Source: Acidimicrobiales bacterium
GTDB taxonomy: Bacteria; Actinomycetota; Acidimicrobiia; Acidimicrobiales; MedAcidi-G1
Direction of reading: 5' to 3'
NCBI GenBank assembly: GCA_030747775.1
Contig: JASLKB010000008.1
Span: 1 to 33,035, forward strand
DNA length: 33,035 nt
Under the pieces are notes generated by a model, which saw nothing but the letters and a program-made list of their open reading frames with translations, ran no database searches and was not told the DNA's origin. Positions 7,529 to 14,300 of the stretch are shown piece by piece (position 1 is the first letter of the stretch; each line of letters opens with the position of its first letter). Both the position numbers and the translations under genes were made by a program.

Positions 7529-8353
7529 TCAGTCTCCCCGATTGACGGCCCGCTCCCACTCGGCCAACGGCAGTTCCATCTTCAGGGCCGCCGTGGGCGC
7601 TATCGGCGTGACAGTGGCCCAACCAGCCCGGACCAGAGCGGTGTCCGAATCGTCGGGCATCGATTCTTCGTTGGAGACGAGGTCCAAGTTCAGGCCAGTG
7701 TCGTCACGGCCGGTGACCGTCGTGCGGACACCACCAACCGGCGCCAAACTGGCCCACCGGATGCCCCGCAGTTCAGCTATCGGAGCATCCGGCGCGTTCA
7801 GGTTGAGGACCGTCCGCTGTGGCGCGTCGACCAACCACGGCAGGATCGCCTGGGCCACTGCGGCGGCCGTCTCCCAATGCACGTGACCGGGAATCCCTAC
7901 GGCACCGGTCCCGCCGGTCACTGGGACGTCCGCGCTGACTGCCATGCCCGACCAACCAAATCGTTCTCCGGCCAGCACCGCACCAATGGTTCCCGAGAAC
8001 AGGGTGGACCGTCCGGTGTTGGGACCTCGATTGATGCCCGCCACCACCATCATGGGCGGCGGTCCAAAGCCACCCAGGTCGGCCAGCATCGATATCAGTG
8101 CGGGCGGTGCGCCGACGGCATGACCCACAACCGGAGATCCATCAGCCGTCACAACGCCCGGGACGGGAACCCGATCGATAGACACCCGGTCCGGGTCATC
8201 GAGCGGGCCGAGGCAAGCCGAGGCACCACTCCAATCGGTAGACGGAGCGGCCACCACCGGCTCGTGGCCGACGGCGACCACCGCCGCGACTAGGGCATGG
8301 AGCCCCGGGGAGGTGATCCCGTCATCATTGGTGACCAGGATGCGCACGGACAC
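7529..8353 (-). CDS. surE: 5'/3'-nucleotidase SurE
   Basis: A metal-dependent phosphatase of nucleoside monophosphates, cytoplasmic, usually linked to stationary-phase survival and nucleotide salvage. The fold-defining motifs are present: VTNDDGITSPG with metal-binding D10 and D11, WSGAS with S42, and AGINRGPNTG with N108, followed by TLFSGTIGAVLAGERFG. Its 274 residues fit the family. The start is GTG 8353 with AGGG upstream; GTG 8347 is also possible. It heads an operon with a small membrane protein and an MFS transporter, separated from the PhoU-like gene upstream on the same strand by 50 bases. Confidence 0.93.
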   Translation of the reverse strand: MSVRILVTNDDGITSPGLHALVAAVVAVGHEPVVAAPSTDWSGASACLGPLDDPDRVSIDRVPVPGVVTADGSPVVGHAVGAPPALISMLADLGGFGPPPMMVVAGINRGPNTGRSTLFSGTIGAVLAGERFGWSGMAVSADVPVTGGTGAVGIPGHVHWETAAAVAQAILPWLVDAPQRTVLNLNAPDAPIAELRGIRWASLAPVGGVRTTVTGRDDTGLNLDLVSNEESMPDDSDTALVRAGWATVTPIAPTAALKMELPLAEWERAVNRGD

Positions 8354-8403
8354 CGACCCTAGAGGCGTCCGCTCCCCCTATGGACCCCGGACGGGACCAA
8401 GGT

Positions 8404-9072
8404 TCAAGTACGCGTTTCCTCAGCCTCGTCGTAGTAGTCGAGGCGGTCCACCGGCATGATCACCGCGGTGACCACATTCAGACTGTGAGCGGTTATCCGC
8501 TTCAAAAACCGGTAGAGCAGGGCACGCGGCACGGCGTACCGGGCGGGCTCTGGCGAGTGGACCAGCCCGTTGACCAAATTGTCGAACTCCCGACGAAGTT
8601 CATCGGACCGGGCGATATAGGCCCGGGCCCGCTCCTCGTCACGGACAGTCAGGATCTCTCCCATCAGCGCGATGCGCGACGAGATCTCGTCCCGGAAACC
8701 GATAATGCGCTCTAGGTCGTCAGCCCCCGCGAACGACACGCCCTCCTCGGCCAGATCGAAGACATTCTTGTTGTAGTCGCCGATCCTTTCGAGGTCCTTG
8801 ACCATGTTCATGAACACGAGCATCTCGGTGGCGTCACCACCGGCATGAACTGAGAAGTGCACGACTAACTCGCGCCGGATCTCCATCTCGGTGACGTTGA
8901 TCTGGCGGTCGGTCCGGCGTACCTCTTCAGCCACCGACCCCACCGACCCACCGGTGATCGCATTCATGGCGAGGTCGAAGGTGTGACGGGCATCGGTCAC
9001 CATGCGCTGGACCTGCGCCTCGATGTGGTCGATGCCGCTGTCGTCGGGGCGGCGGAAGAAGCTCATGACCAT
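8404..9072 (-). CDS. PhoU-domain protein
   Basis: A 222-residue all-helical protein with the PhoU-type repeat core, including the metal-cluster-like motif VKDLERIGDYNKNVFDLAEE. A second helical unit ends in LLYRFLKRITAHSLNVVTAVIM. PhoU proteins bind metal clusters at the membrane and restrain phosphate uptake. It follows, on the same strand and 73 bases downstream, a sodium-phosphate cotransporter gene, so it probably tunes that transporter and not a Pst system, since no pst gene is present. ATG 9072 is preceded by AAGGAGA at a spacing of about 8; a second ATG lies at 9066. Confidence 0.85.
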   Translation of the reverse strand: MVMSFFRRPDDSGIDHIEAQVQRMVTDARHTFDLAMNAITGGSVGSVAEEVRRTDRQINVTEMEIRRELVVHFSVHAGGDATEMLVFMNMVKDLERIGDYNKNVFDLAEEGVSFAGADDLERIIGFRDEISSRIALMGEILTVRDEERARAYIARSDELRREFDNLVNGLVHSPEPARYAVPRALLYRFLKRITAHSLNVVTAVIMPVDRLDYYDEAEETRT

Positions 9073-9145
9073 GGGAGGGTCTCCTTAGGGATTCATCAAT
9101 GAAGGTACTGGCGGACAGATGGTTCAGGCATGATCGAAAGTCGGG

Positions 9146-10249
9146 TCATCGCAACAAAAGCACACCCAGTAGCGGGACCACAATGAACATCCCAACTGCG
9201 TAGGCGATAGCAGTGCTCCGGCGTTCAGCAGCGACGTGAGATAGGCCAGTGGCGAGTCGAATGGGGATCCGACGCAGAGCCTGGAGCGGGTAGAAGACAA
9301 GGATCCCGCTGAGGTTGAACAGGGTATGCACGACGGCCACCGTCACCGCCGCTGGATTACCGGTGGCTAGTGAGGCCAGCAACGCTGTGACCGTCGTTCC
9401 CACGTTGGCGCCCAGCGTCACTGGATAGATGTTCTCCAGCGTCAGCACCCCCGACGCAGCTAGCGGAACCAGCACCGAGGTGGTGATCGAAGAGGACTGC
9501 ACCGAGATGGTGATGACGGCGCCCAGCAGTATGGCCACGATGCCCGAGCCGGCTCCCAATGCCCGATTGATGGCCGCCTCGACCCGGTCGGCCACTAGGA
9601 GGCGCATGTTCCGTGTTATGTAGGCCAACGCCAGGAAGATGAACAGCAGGCCGATGACGATCATCAGCCCGCCCTTCGAGTTGCCGTGGGCGCCAAGATC
9701 AGCCAGCAGGTCCTTGACCATCCCGGCCGGCTTCTTCACAGCCGCCTTCAGCGGACTCTTGAAGGACGAGCCGGAACTCCCTACTACCCGCTCAGTGATC
9801 CAGCCCGCGGTGTCGGAGAGGTACCCAGTGGCTAGCTCTATGGGCAAGAAAACGGCCACGGCCAGAATGTTGAAAAAGTCGTGGATGGTGGCCGCGGCGA
9901 ACGCCCGGCGGAACTCGAGGTCTCGCCTGACATGGCCGAGCGAGGCCAGCGTGTTGGTGACCGTTGTCCCAAGGTTGGCCCCCATGATCATCGGAACGGC
10001 GTCACCGGAACTGACCACACCGGAAGCGACCAGGCCCACGATGACCGATGTCGACACCGAGGAGGACTGGACCAGCACGGTCGCCAGAAGTCCAACGAAC
10101 AGGCCACCGATCGGGTTCGAGACGCCCTCGAACAGACCGTCCACGAAGCCCTTGCCCATCGTCTTAAAGCCACCGCTGAGCAGCTCCACACCGGTTAGGA
10201 ACAGGTAGAGCAGGGCTAGTACCAACAAGGCTCGGGCAAGGGTTGGCAT
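9146..10249 (-). CDS. Sodium-dependent phosphate cotransporter, NptA / Na-Pi type II family
   Basis: A membrane protein with two inverted repeats, each carrying the QSSS signature of the Na/Pi-II family: LVQSSSVSTSVIVG and SVQSSSITTSVLVP. Each is followed by a matching GAN-x-GTTVT segment (MGANLGTTVTNTLAS and LGANVGTTVTALLAS). About eight to nine hydrophobic helices are visible. It should import phosphate with sodium. Two starts are plausible: ATG 10249 with GGAGGG at spacing 7 (used here, 367 residues), and ATG 10309, which adds 20 polar residues and has GGGAAG upstream. The PhoU-domain gene directly downstream supports a phosphate role. It is divergent from a whiB gene. Confidence 0.9.
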   Translation of the reverse strand: MPTLARALLVLALLYLFLTGVELLSGGFKTMGKGFVDGLFEGVSNPIGGLFVGLLATVLVQSSSVSTSVIVGLVASGVVSSGDAVPMIMGANLGTTVTNTLASLGHVRRDLEFRRAFAAATIHDFFNILAVAVFLPIELATGYLSDTAGWITERVVGSSGSSFKSPLKAAVKKPAGMVKDLLADLGAHGNSKGGLMIVIGLLFIFLALAYITRNMRLLVADRVEAAINRALGAGSGIVAILLGAVITISVQSSSITTSVLVPLAASGVLTLENIYPVTLGANVGTTVTALLASLATGNPAAVTVAVVHTLFNLSGILVFYPLQALRRIPIRLATGLSHVAAERRSTAIAYAVGMFIVVPLLGVLLLR

Positions 10250-10483
10250 CTCTCGGCCCTCCGGCGGCCGGGACGTCAACGACGGGATTCCGTGCTCGAT
10301 GTCATTCATGCGCTTACTTCCCGAAGCGACGGCGAAATCCGTGTCGCGGAAAGAAACATGCGAGATCGATCTGACCAGAGCCTGAACTCTGCGGGAATTC
10401 CAAGTGAACGGCTGTCTGCGGGAGAAATCTCGGCAGAAATCTCATCCTTTACAGGGGTTTTCGGTCCTATGTGGGAGAAATGT

Positions 10484-10507
10484 ACCTGCAGGGGCACCTG
10501 CAAGGGC
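10484..10507. repeat. Tandem 12-base direct repeat in the whiB leader
   Basis: ACCTGCAGGGGC is followed at once by ACCTGCAAGGGC, 11 of 12 bases identical. It lies about 70-90 bases before the whiB ATG. It could be a double operator or a part of a leader structure; the hairpin starting four bases later supports the second view. Confidence 0.6.
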
Positions 10508-10510
10508 GGA

Positions 10511-10530
10511 GCGGCCACTCTCCGGGCCGC
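10511..10530 (+). promoter_or_regulatory. Hairpin in the whiB leader
   Basis: GCGGCC and GGCCGC form a 6-bp all-GC stem around an 8-base loop (ACTCTCCG), with flanking G/C runs that can lengthen it around a bulged A. It is not followed by a T-run, so it looks more like a leader structure than a simple terminator. Confidence 0.4.
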
Positions 10531-10573
10531 CCCCACGGAGAGCAAGAAAACAGAAAGTAGAGCACCAGAAGCC

Positions 10574-10876
10574 ATGAACACCCAGTTACTGGAGTTCAAT
10601 CCAACCATCGAAGGCACGGCATCGGCGTGGATGTCCCGAGGCGCCTGCGCCCAGAGCGACCCGAACGTCTTTTTTCCCCACGACGGGGTGGGAGTCGAGG
10701 TCGCCAAGGCCATTTGCGCCGACTGCCAGATCACGGGCCCGTGCCTCGAGTACGCCCTGGCCCACCGCATCGAGCACGGCGTGTGGGGTGGATGCTCCGA
10801 GCGCCAGCGTCGGCGAATCCTGCGGGACCGCCGAGCGGCTGCCCGCGAGTCCGGACTGGTCGCCGTGGCCGCCTAA
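10574..10876 (+). CDS. WhiB-family iron-sulfur transcriptional regulator (copy 1)
   Basis: A 100-residue protein with the four-cysteine [4Fe-4S] site C25-x22-C48-x2-C51-x5-C57, then the WhiB turn GVWGG (residues 69-73) and a basic DNA-binding tail (SERQRRRILRDRRAAAR). WhiB proteins are small redox- or NO-sensitive regulators that usually act with the principal sigma factor; they are confined to Actinobacteria and their phages. ATG 10574 gives the normal family length. The frame is open upstream to 10292, and ATG 10469 would add a cysteine-containing N-terminus (WEKCTCRGTCKGG), which I regard as leader. Its neighbour on the opposite side is a phosphate transporter. Another whiB lies 0.8 kb downstream in opposite orientation. 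Confidence 0.93.
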   Translation: MNTQLLEFNPTIEGTASAWMSRGACAQSDPNVFFPHDGVGVEVAKAICADCQITGPCLEYALAHRIEHGVWGGCSERQRRRILRDRRAAARESGLVAVAA

Positions 10877-10884
10877 GCGACCGA

Positions 10885-10908
10885 ACGGGCGTACCCCTCC
10901 ACGCCCGT
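10885..10908 (+). terminator. Hairpin after whiB copy 1
   Basis: ACGGGCG and CGCCCGT make a perfect 7-bp stem with a 10-base loop, nine bases after the whiB stop. The following sequence (CTCTG) has no real T-run, as is common in high-GC Actinobacteria. Confidence 0.55.
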
Positions 10909-10916
10909 CTCTGCGG

Positions 10917-10951
10917 CAGTAGCCCCGGTGAGCCAAGCGTCGGGGCTGCTG
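10917..10951. terminator. Strong hairpin between convergent genes
   Basis: CAGTAGCCCCG and CGGGGCTGCTG form an 11-bp stem with one G-U pair and a 13-base loop. It is followed by TCGCGTTTCC on the plus strand. It lies between whiB and the convergent gene at 10992, so it may end transcripts from both sides. Confidence 0.6.
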
Positions 10952-10991
10952 TCGCGTTTCCGGGCAGATTGGACTGTCCGGAAGTCGAGTC

Positions 10992-11279
10992 TCAGGCCGA
11001 GGCCTGCTCCTCTTCCTCGTCGTAACCCAGATCCCAGGAGATAAGTACGTTCTCGCGCTCGGCGTCGCGGTTGATCCGTTCGCGATTGCGACGGAACTGC
11101 GGATCGTGAGGCGGTAGCAACATCAAGCGGGCGTGTACCCGGTCACGAAACGACTCGATCAGGTGCGGGTCGCCAAAGCTGGACCGGACCTCCCAATGGG
11201 GGGCGGCCGGACCGAGGTAGACGACCTTCACGTCGCCGACCGGCGGCTGGGGGGGAAGATCGTCGGGAAAGGTGCTCAT
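10992..11279 (-). CDS. Hypothetical protein with acidic C-terminal tail
   Basis: It encodes 95 residues. The middle part (VKVVYLGPAAPHWEVRSSFGDPHLIESFRDRVHARL) looks like a small alpha/beta unit, followed by an arginine-rich helix (FRRNRERINRDAERENV) and an acidic end (DLGYDEEEEQASA). Composition is balanced and protein-like. The ATG has no clear Shine-Dalgarno sequence, so it could be leaderless. It follows tatA on the same strand after 96 bases. No family is recognised and no function is proposed. Confidence 0.6.
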   Translation of the reverse strand: MSTFPDDLPPQPPVGDVKVVYLGPAAPHWEVRSSFGDPHLIESFRDRVHARLMLLPPHDPQFRRNRERINRDAERENVLISWDLGYDEEEEQASA

Positions 11280-11375
11280 GGGCCGGGAGTGTACCGGTGA
11301 CCCAACGAGCCCCGACCGGCGTGTAAAGGACCGAGTTGGCCCGACGGCAAGAGCCGGATCAGATCCTGAACCGAA

Positions 11376-11582
11376 TCAGACCTGGTCGGTACCGCTCTCC
11401 GGCTCTTTCCCAGCCTCGGCCTCGGCCTCGGCCTGCCCTTCAGCGAGTCCCTTTTGGAGCTCCTTTTGAGCTTTACCGAGGTTGCGGGCCAACTTGGGTA
11501 TCTGGTTCCCACCGAACAGCACCAAAGCGATGACCGCCACGATGATCAGTTCCTGGGTTCCCAGGAATGCAAACGTGCTCAT
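11376..11582 (-). CDS. tatA: Sec-independent protein translocase subunit TatA/TatE
   Basis: A 68-residue protein with the TatA plan: a short N-terminus, one membrane helix (LIIVAVIALVLFG), the conserved FG hinge (LFGGNQIPKLARNLGKAQKELQKG) and an amphipathic helix, then an acidic, alanine/glutamate-rich tail. TatA multimers form the transport pore for folded proteins with twin-arginine signals. No tatB or tatC is in the window. It lies downstream of whiB copy 2 on the same strand, with a possible hairpin terminator in the 74-base gap. Confidence 0.9.
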   Translation of the reverse strand: MSTFAFLGTQELIIVAVIALVLFGGNQIPKLARNLGKAQKELQKGLAEGQAEAEAEAGKEPESGTDQV

Positions 11583-11611
11583 AGGACGACCCTAGCCATC
11601 TAGAGCAAGCA

Positions 11612-11640
11612 ACCGGCGTGAGGCCGTCAACGAGGCCGGT
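11612..11640 (-). terminator. Possible terminator after whiB copy 2
   Basis: ACCGGC and GCCGGT form a 6-bp outer stem with a GC-rich interior. On the minus strand it is followed by TGCTTGCTC. It sits between the whiB stop and tatA. Confidence 0.35.
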
Positions 11641-11656
11641 AATCCAGTGGTGGTGC

Positions 11657-11941
11657 TCAGACGGCTTCGGCGGTCTGAGCAGCCGCCTGACGCTCGAGAG
11701 CACGCTGACGGCGGATGCGACGACGCTCCCGCTCGCTCATTCCACCCCAGATGCCGAATTTCTCGCCGTTCATCAGCGCGTACTCCAGGCAGTCTTCCCG
11801 CACGATGCAGCCCCGGCACACCTCCTTGGCCTCCCGGGTGCTGGCCCCGCGCTCCGGGAAGAACAGGTCAGGGTCCACGCCGAGACAGTTCGACGAGTCC
11901 TTCCAGTCTGTGTCTAGGTCGGGTTTCGCGATGATCCCCAT
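11657..11941 (-). CDS. WhiB-family iron-sulfur transcriptional regulator (copy 2)
   Basis: A 94-residue protein with cluster cysteines C19-x22-C42-x2-C45-x5-C51, the GIWGG turn (residues 63-67) and a strongly basic tail (MSERERRRIRRQRALERQ). The pattern NCLGVDPDLFFPERG before the second cysteine and GGMSERERRRIRR after the turn resemble the WhiB2/WhmD-type septation regulators more than copy 1 does, but the subclass is a guess. ATG 11941 has GAAAGGCGG about ten bases upstream; the open frame extends further but the extra residues are not WhiB-like. Its leader contains overlapping palindromes and a plausible promoter, described separately. Confidence 0.93.
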   Translation of the reverse strand: MGIIAKPDLDTDWKDSSNCLGVDPDLFFPERGASTREAKEVCRGCIVREDCLEYALMNGEKFGIWGGMSERERRRIRRQRALERQAAAQTAEAV

Positions 11942-11959
11942 GATGTTGATCCGCCTTTC

Positions 11960-11982
11960 ACCGGTCGATCGACCGGTCGATC
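11960..11982. repeat. Overlapping perfect palindromes in the whiB copy 2 leader
   Basis: ACCGGTCGATCGACCGGT (11960-11977) is a perfect 18-base palindrome, and GATCGACCGGTCGATC (11967-11982) is a second, overlapping perfect 16-base one. They arise from a tandem CGGTCGAT unit. They sit 19 bases upstream of the start codon, downstream of the proposed promoter, where a bound protein or an RNA hairpin would block expression. Confidence 0.65.
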
Positions 11983-12037
11983 CGATCACCATGACCGGTT
12001 TCGGTCCCCGGAACCCTACAAAGGTTCCTTCCATGGA

Positions 12038-12067
12038 ATTACACCACTGTGATTCCCTGAATTGCAA
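12038..12067 (-). promoter_or_regulatory. Candidate sigma-70-type promoter of whiB copy 2
   Basis: On the minus strand TTGCAA (12062-12067) and TGTAAT (12038-12043) are 18 bases apart. Transcription would start near 12031 and leave a leader of about 90 bases that contains the palindromes. This is the AT-richest stretch nearby. Confidence 0.45.
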
Positions 12068-12076
12068 GGGAAATCA
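12050..12076. repeat. Imperfect inverted repeat over the -35 box of whiB copy 2
   Basis: TGATTCCCT (12050-12058) faces AGGGAAATCA (12067-12076); the arms match except for one extra base and enclose the TTGCAA box. The half-site recurs as GATTTCCC just beyond it. This looks like an operator. Confidence 0.45.
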
Positions 12077-12138
12077 AGGATTTCCCAGATTCTGGGGCAA
12101 ACCCTTTCAGGTCCCCAAGTCGTACCCCGAGGCACCCG

Positions 12139-14157
12139 TCAGCGCCGGGAACGCACTGTCCGACGCTGTTCGACGAAGTCCAACAGCACATAGTCGCCCA
12201 GTTCCCGGTTGTCGGTCATGAAAGCCCGTCCACCGTTCAGGCGAGTGACTTGCTCGATAAACCTCGTCAGGTACGGGGTGGCGTCCAACATGAACACGTT
12301 GATCCGGATGTCATCGCGGGTGCAGCGCTGAACCTCCCGCAGAGTGCGATCCACCGTCTCGGCGGTCGGCGGGTAGTTGAACAATGGTCGGCCGTCGTCG
12401 TTCAGGTGTGCCGTGGGTTCCCCGTCGGTGACCATGATGATCTGGCGGTTGCCGGGCTGGCCAGTCAGCATCCGACGCGCCAGTGCAAAGCCGTGCTGCA
12501 TGTTCGTGCCGTACACGTAGTCCCATGACACCTCAGGCAGCCGTTCGGGCTGGATCTCCCGGGCTACCTCACTGAACGTCACCACCCCCAGGTAGTCGCG
12601 TGGGTACTGGCTGGCCATCAACTGGTGAAGGGCCATAGCCGTCTTCTTGGCCGGCAGGAAGTTGCCTCGCATCGGCATGGAGAGCGACAGGTCCAACATG
12701 AGTACGGTGGACGCCTGCACCTCCGACTCGGTGCGTTCAATGGCGAAGTCGTCCACGACCAGCGACACCGGGATGCCCTGTCCATTTCTGGCCACCGCGT
12801 TGCGCACCGTGGCCTGGATGTCCAGGTCGAAAGGGTCGCCGTACTCCCATGGCCGAGTGGTGTACTCCCGCTCGTGACCGACGCCGTCCTGCGACTGGTC
12901 GTGGCGACCCGCCCGGTCCCGGTCAAGCCGTCGGTACAAGTCACCGAGGGCGTTCTGTCCGAGCCGTCGGATTGCCCGTGGCGTGAGCTGCAGCCTCCCC
13001 TCGACCTGTTCGACCAGCCCAGCCTCGGTAAGCATCCCTGTTAGGTCGGCCAGCCGGTCGAGGCTGTCGGCAACCTCGTCGTCAAGCAGATCGCGTACCC
13101 GATCAACATCCACCTCCGCCAGCGCTCCAGGTGATGTCGCGGCCCGCAGCATCTGCTCCAGTCGGTCCAGATCGGCCAGCTCTTCCATGGCCGCCATGGC
13201 CTCCCCCAGGCCGATGGGCTGGTCTCCGGTGAACTCGCGGGACTCCTCCCAACCCATGCCAGGAAACAGGTCATGAAGGGCGTCGCCCAGTTGGCTGACC
13301 TGCCATGAGAGATCTAGATCCTCCAACAATTGGTCGGAGAGCGCCTGGATCTGCTGCTGCTGCTCGGGGGACATTGAGTTCATGACCTGAGCCATGGCGG
13401 CCATGCGGCGGGCCATGGCCTCCAGCAACTCGTCGAGGGTCCGCGGGTTCTCGGGGAAGAAATCGCTGAACCGCTCCATGAAGTCAACGAACGCCCGCTG
13501 CTCCTCGGCCGGGTCAACGCCATCACGTCGCCGATCAAGCATGGCGTTCAACTCGGCCAGCATCTCGGTCATCCGGGTTCGGTCCTCGGGCGTGGTCTGC
13601 CCAGCGGCCTCGGTGACCTGGTCAACGAACTGCTGGGTGAGCTGGTTGCGAAGCGTTTCGAGGAGCTCCTCGAAACGTCGACTGGCCTCCCCGGAGAGGA
13701 ACTGATGGTTCTGGAGACCCCGGACCCGGCCTGCTAAGTCCTCATGGTCCAACAGAGCCAGATCGTCGCTAGCCGCCCTGTGAGCGGGCTCTCCCGATGC
13801 GTTCAACGCAGCACGTTCGGTCTCAACCACCTCGCGCAGCGCTTCATCGACCTTGGCAAAAACCCCGCCCAGGTCATCACGCTCCAGGCGTTCCCGGCGA
13901 GCGTCCCGCAGACGCTCCAGAATCTCCCTAATCCCCTGGAGGCGTTGTCCATCCACCTCCAAGCCCTGCCGCAGCATCCGGCGGAGTGCAGCCTCGGGGT
14001 CACCGTGTTCGATCAGCTCGTCCCCCATGGCCTTCAGAAGGGCATCGGCATCCATGTCGGGGACCTGCTGGGTGCCATCCCACCGGGAGTAGGTGGCCCG
14101 ATGGGCCGTGGGGCCGCGCCGGCGACCCGACCTCCATGGCCTCGACAAGCGGGCCAT
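12139..14157 (-). CDS. vWA-domain protein, partner type of MoxR/magnesium-chelatase-like ATPases
   Basis: A 672-residue protein. The N-terminal two thirds are helical and charged and begin with YSRWDGTQ and LLKAMGDELIEHGDPEAALRRM, like the mycobacterial Rv0959 family. The C-terminal third is a von Willebrand A domain with the MIDAS motif LMLDLSLSMPMRG (Asp near residue 489) and the later metal-site segment MVTDGEPTAH. Such proteins act with a MoxR-type AAA+ ATPase as a chaperone or metal-insertion machine in the cytoplasm. The ATPase expected as partner is encoded 2.3 kb away on the same strand (16435-17940) with two plus-strand genes between. ATG 14157 has AGG at spacing 7; GTG 14172 is an alternative start. 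Confidence 0.87.
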   Translation of the reverse strand: MARLSRPWRSGRRRGPTAHRATYSRWDGTQQVPDMDADALLKAMGDELIEHGDPEAALRRMLRQGLEVDGQRLQGIREILERLRDARRERLERDDLGGVFAKVDEALREVVETERAALNASGEPAHRAASDDLALLDHEDLAGRVRGLQNHQFLSGEASRRFEELLETLRNQLTQQFVDQVTEAAGQTTPEDRTRMTEMLAELNAMLDRRRDGVDPAEEQRAFVDFMERFSDFFPENPRTLDELLEAMARRMAAMAQVMNSMSPEQQQQIQALSDQLLEDLDLSWQVSQLGDALHDLFPGMGWEESREFTGDQPIGLGEAMAAMEELADLDRLEQMLRAATSPGALAEVDVDRVRDLLDDEVADSLDRLADLTGMLTEAGLVEQVEGRLQLTPRAIRRLGQNALGDLYRRLDRDRAGRHDQSQDGVGHEREYTTRPWEYGDPFDLDIQATVRNAVARNGQGIPVSLVVDDFAIERTESEVQASTVLMLDLSLSMPMRGNFLPAKKTAMALHQLMASQYPRDYLGVVTFSEVAREIQPERLPEVSWDYVYGTNMQHGFALARRMLTGQPGNRQIIMVTDGEPTAHLNDDGRPLFNYPPTAETVDRTLREVQRCTRDDIRINVFMLDATPYLTRFIEQVTRLNGGRAFMTDNRELGDYVLLDFVEQRRTVRSRR

Positions 14158-14300
14158 CAACGAACCTGCCACCGTTGAGCCAAAGCCGGATTCGGATCCT
14201 CCACCGATCGGACCGTAGCGTCACCTAGGGAGCCAGTCCGATGACCGGCGCCGACCGTCTGCCACCAGGTCGACGGGACCACGAGCCCAGGGGAGTCAAC

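Larger units (their letters stand above)
10250..10573. promoter_or_regulatory. Divergent intergenic region upstream of whiB with direct repeats and a hairpin
   Basis: No gene is convincing here, although an alternative 5' end of the cotransporter (to 10309) may reach in. The sequence holds a repeated AGAAATCTC (10423-10431 and 10435-10443, start-to-start distance 12). The longer core GGGAGAAAT occurs at 10420-10428 and again at 10473-10481. Next comes a tandem 12-base repeat (10484-10507) and a GC hairpin (10511-10530). The region is lower in GC than its surroundings, as expected for a promoter. I could not fix one clear -35/-10 pair. The frame of whiB stays open through this region, so a longer protein cannot be fully excluded. 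Confidence 0.4.
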
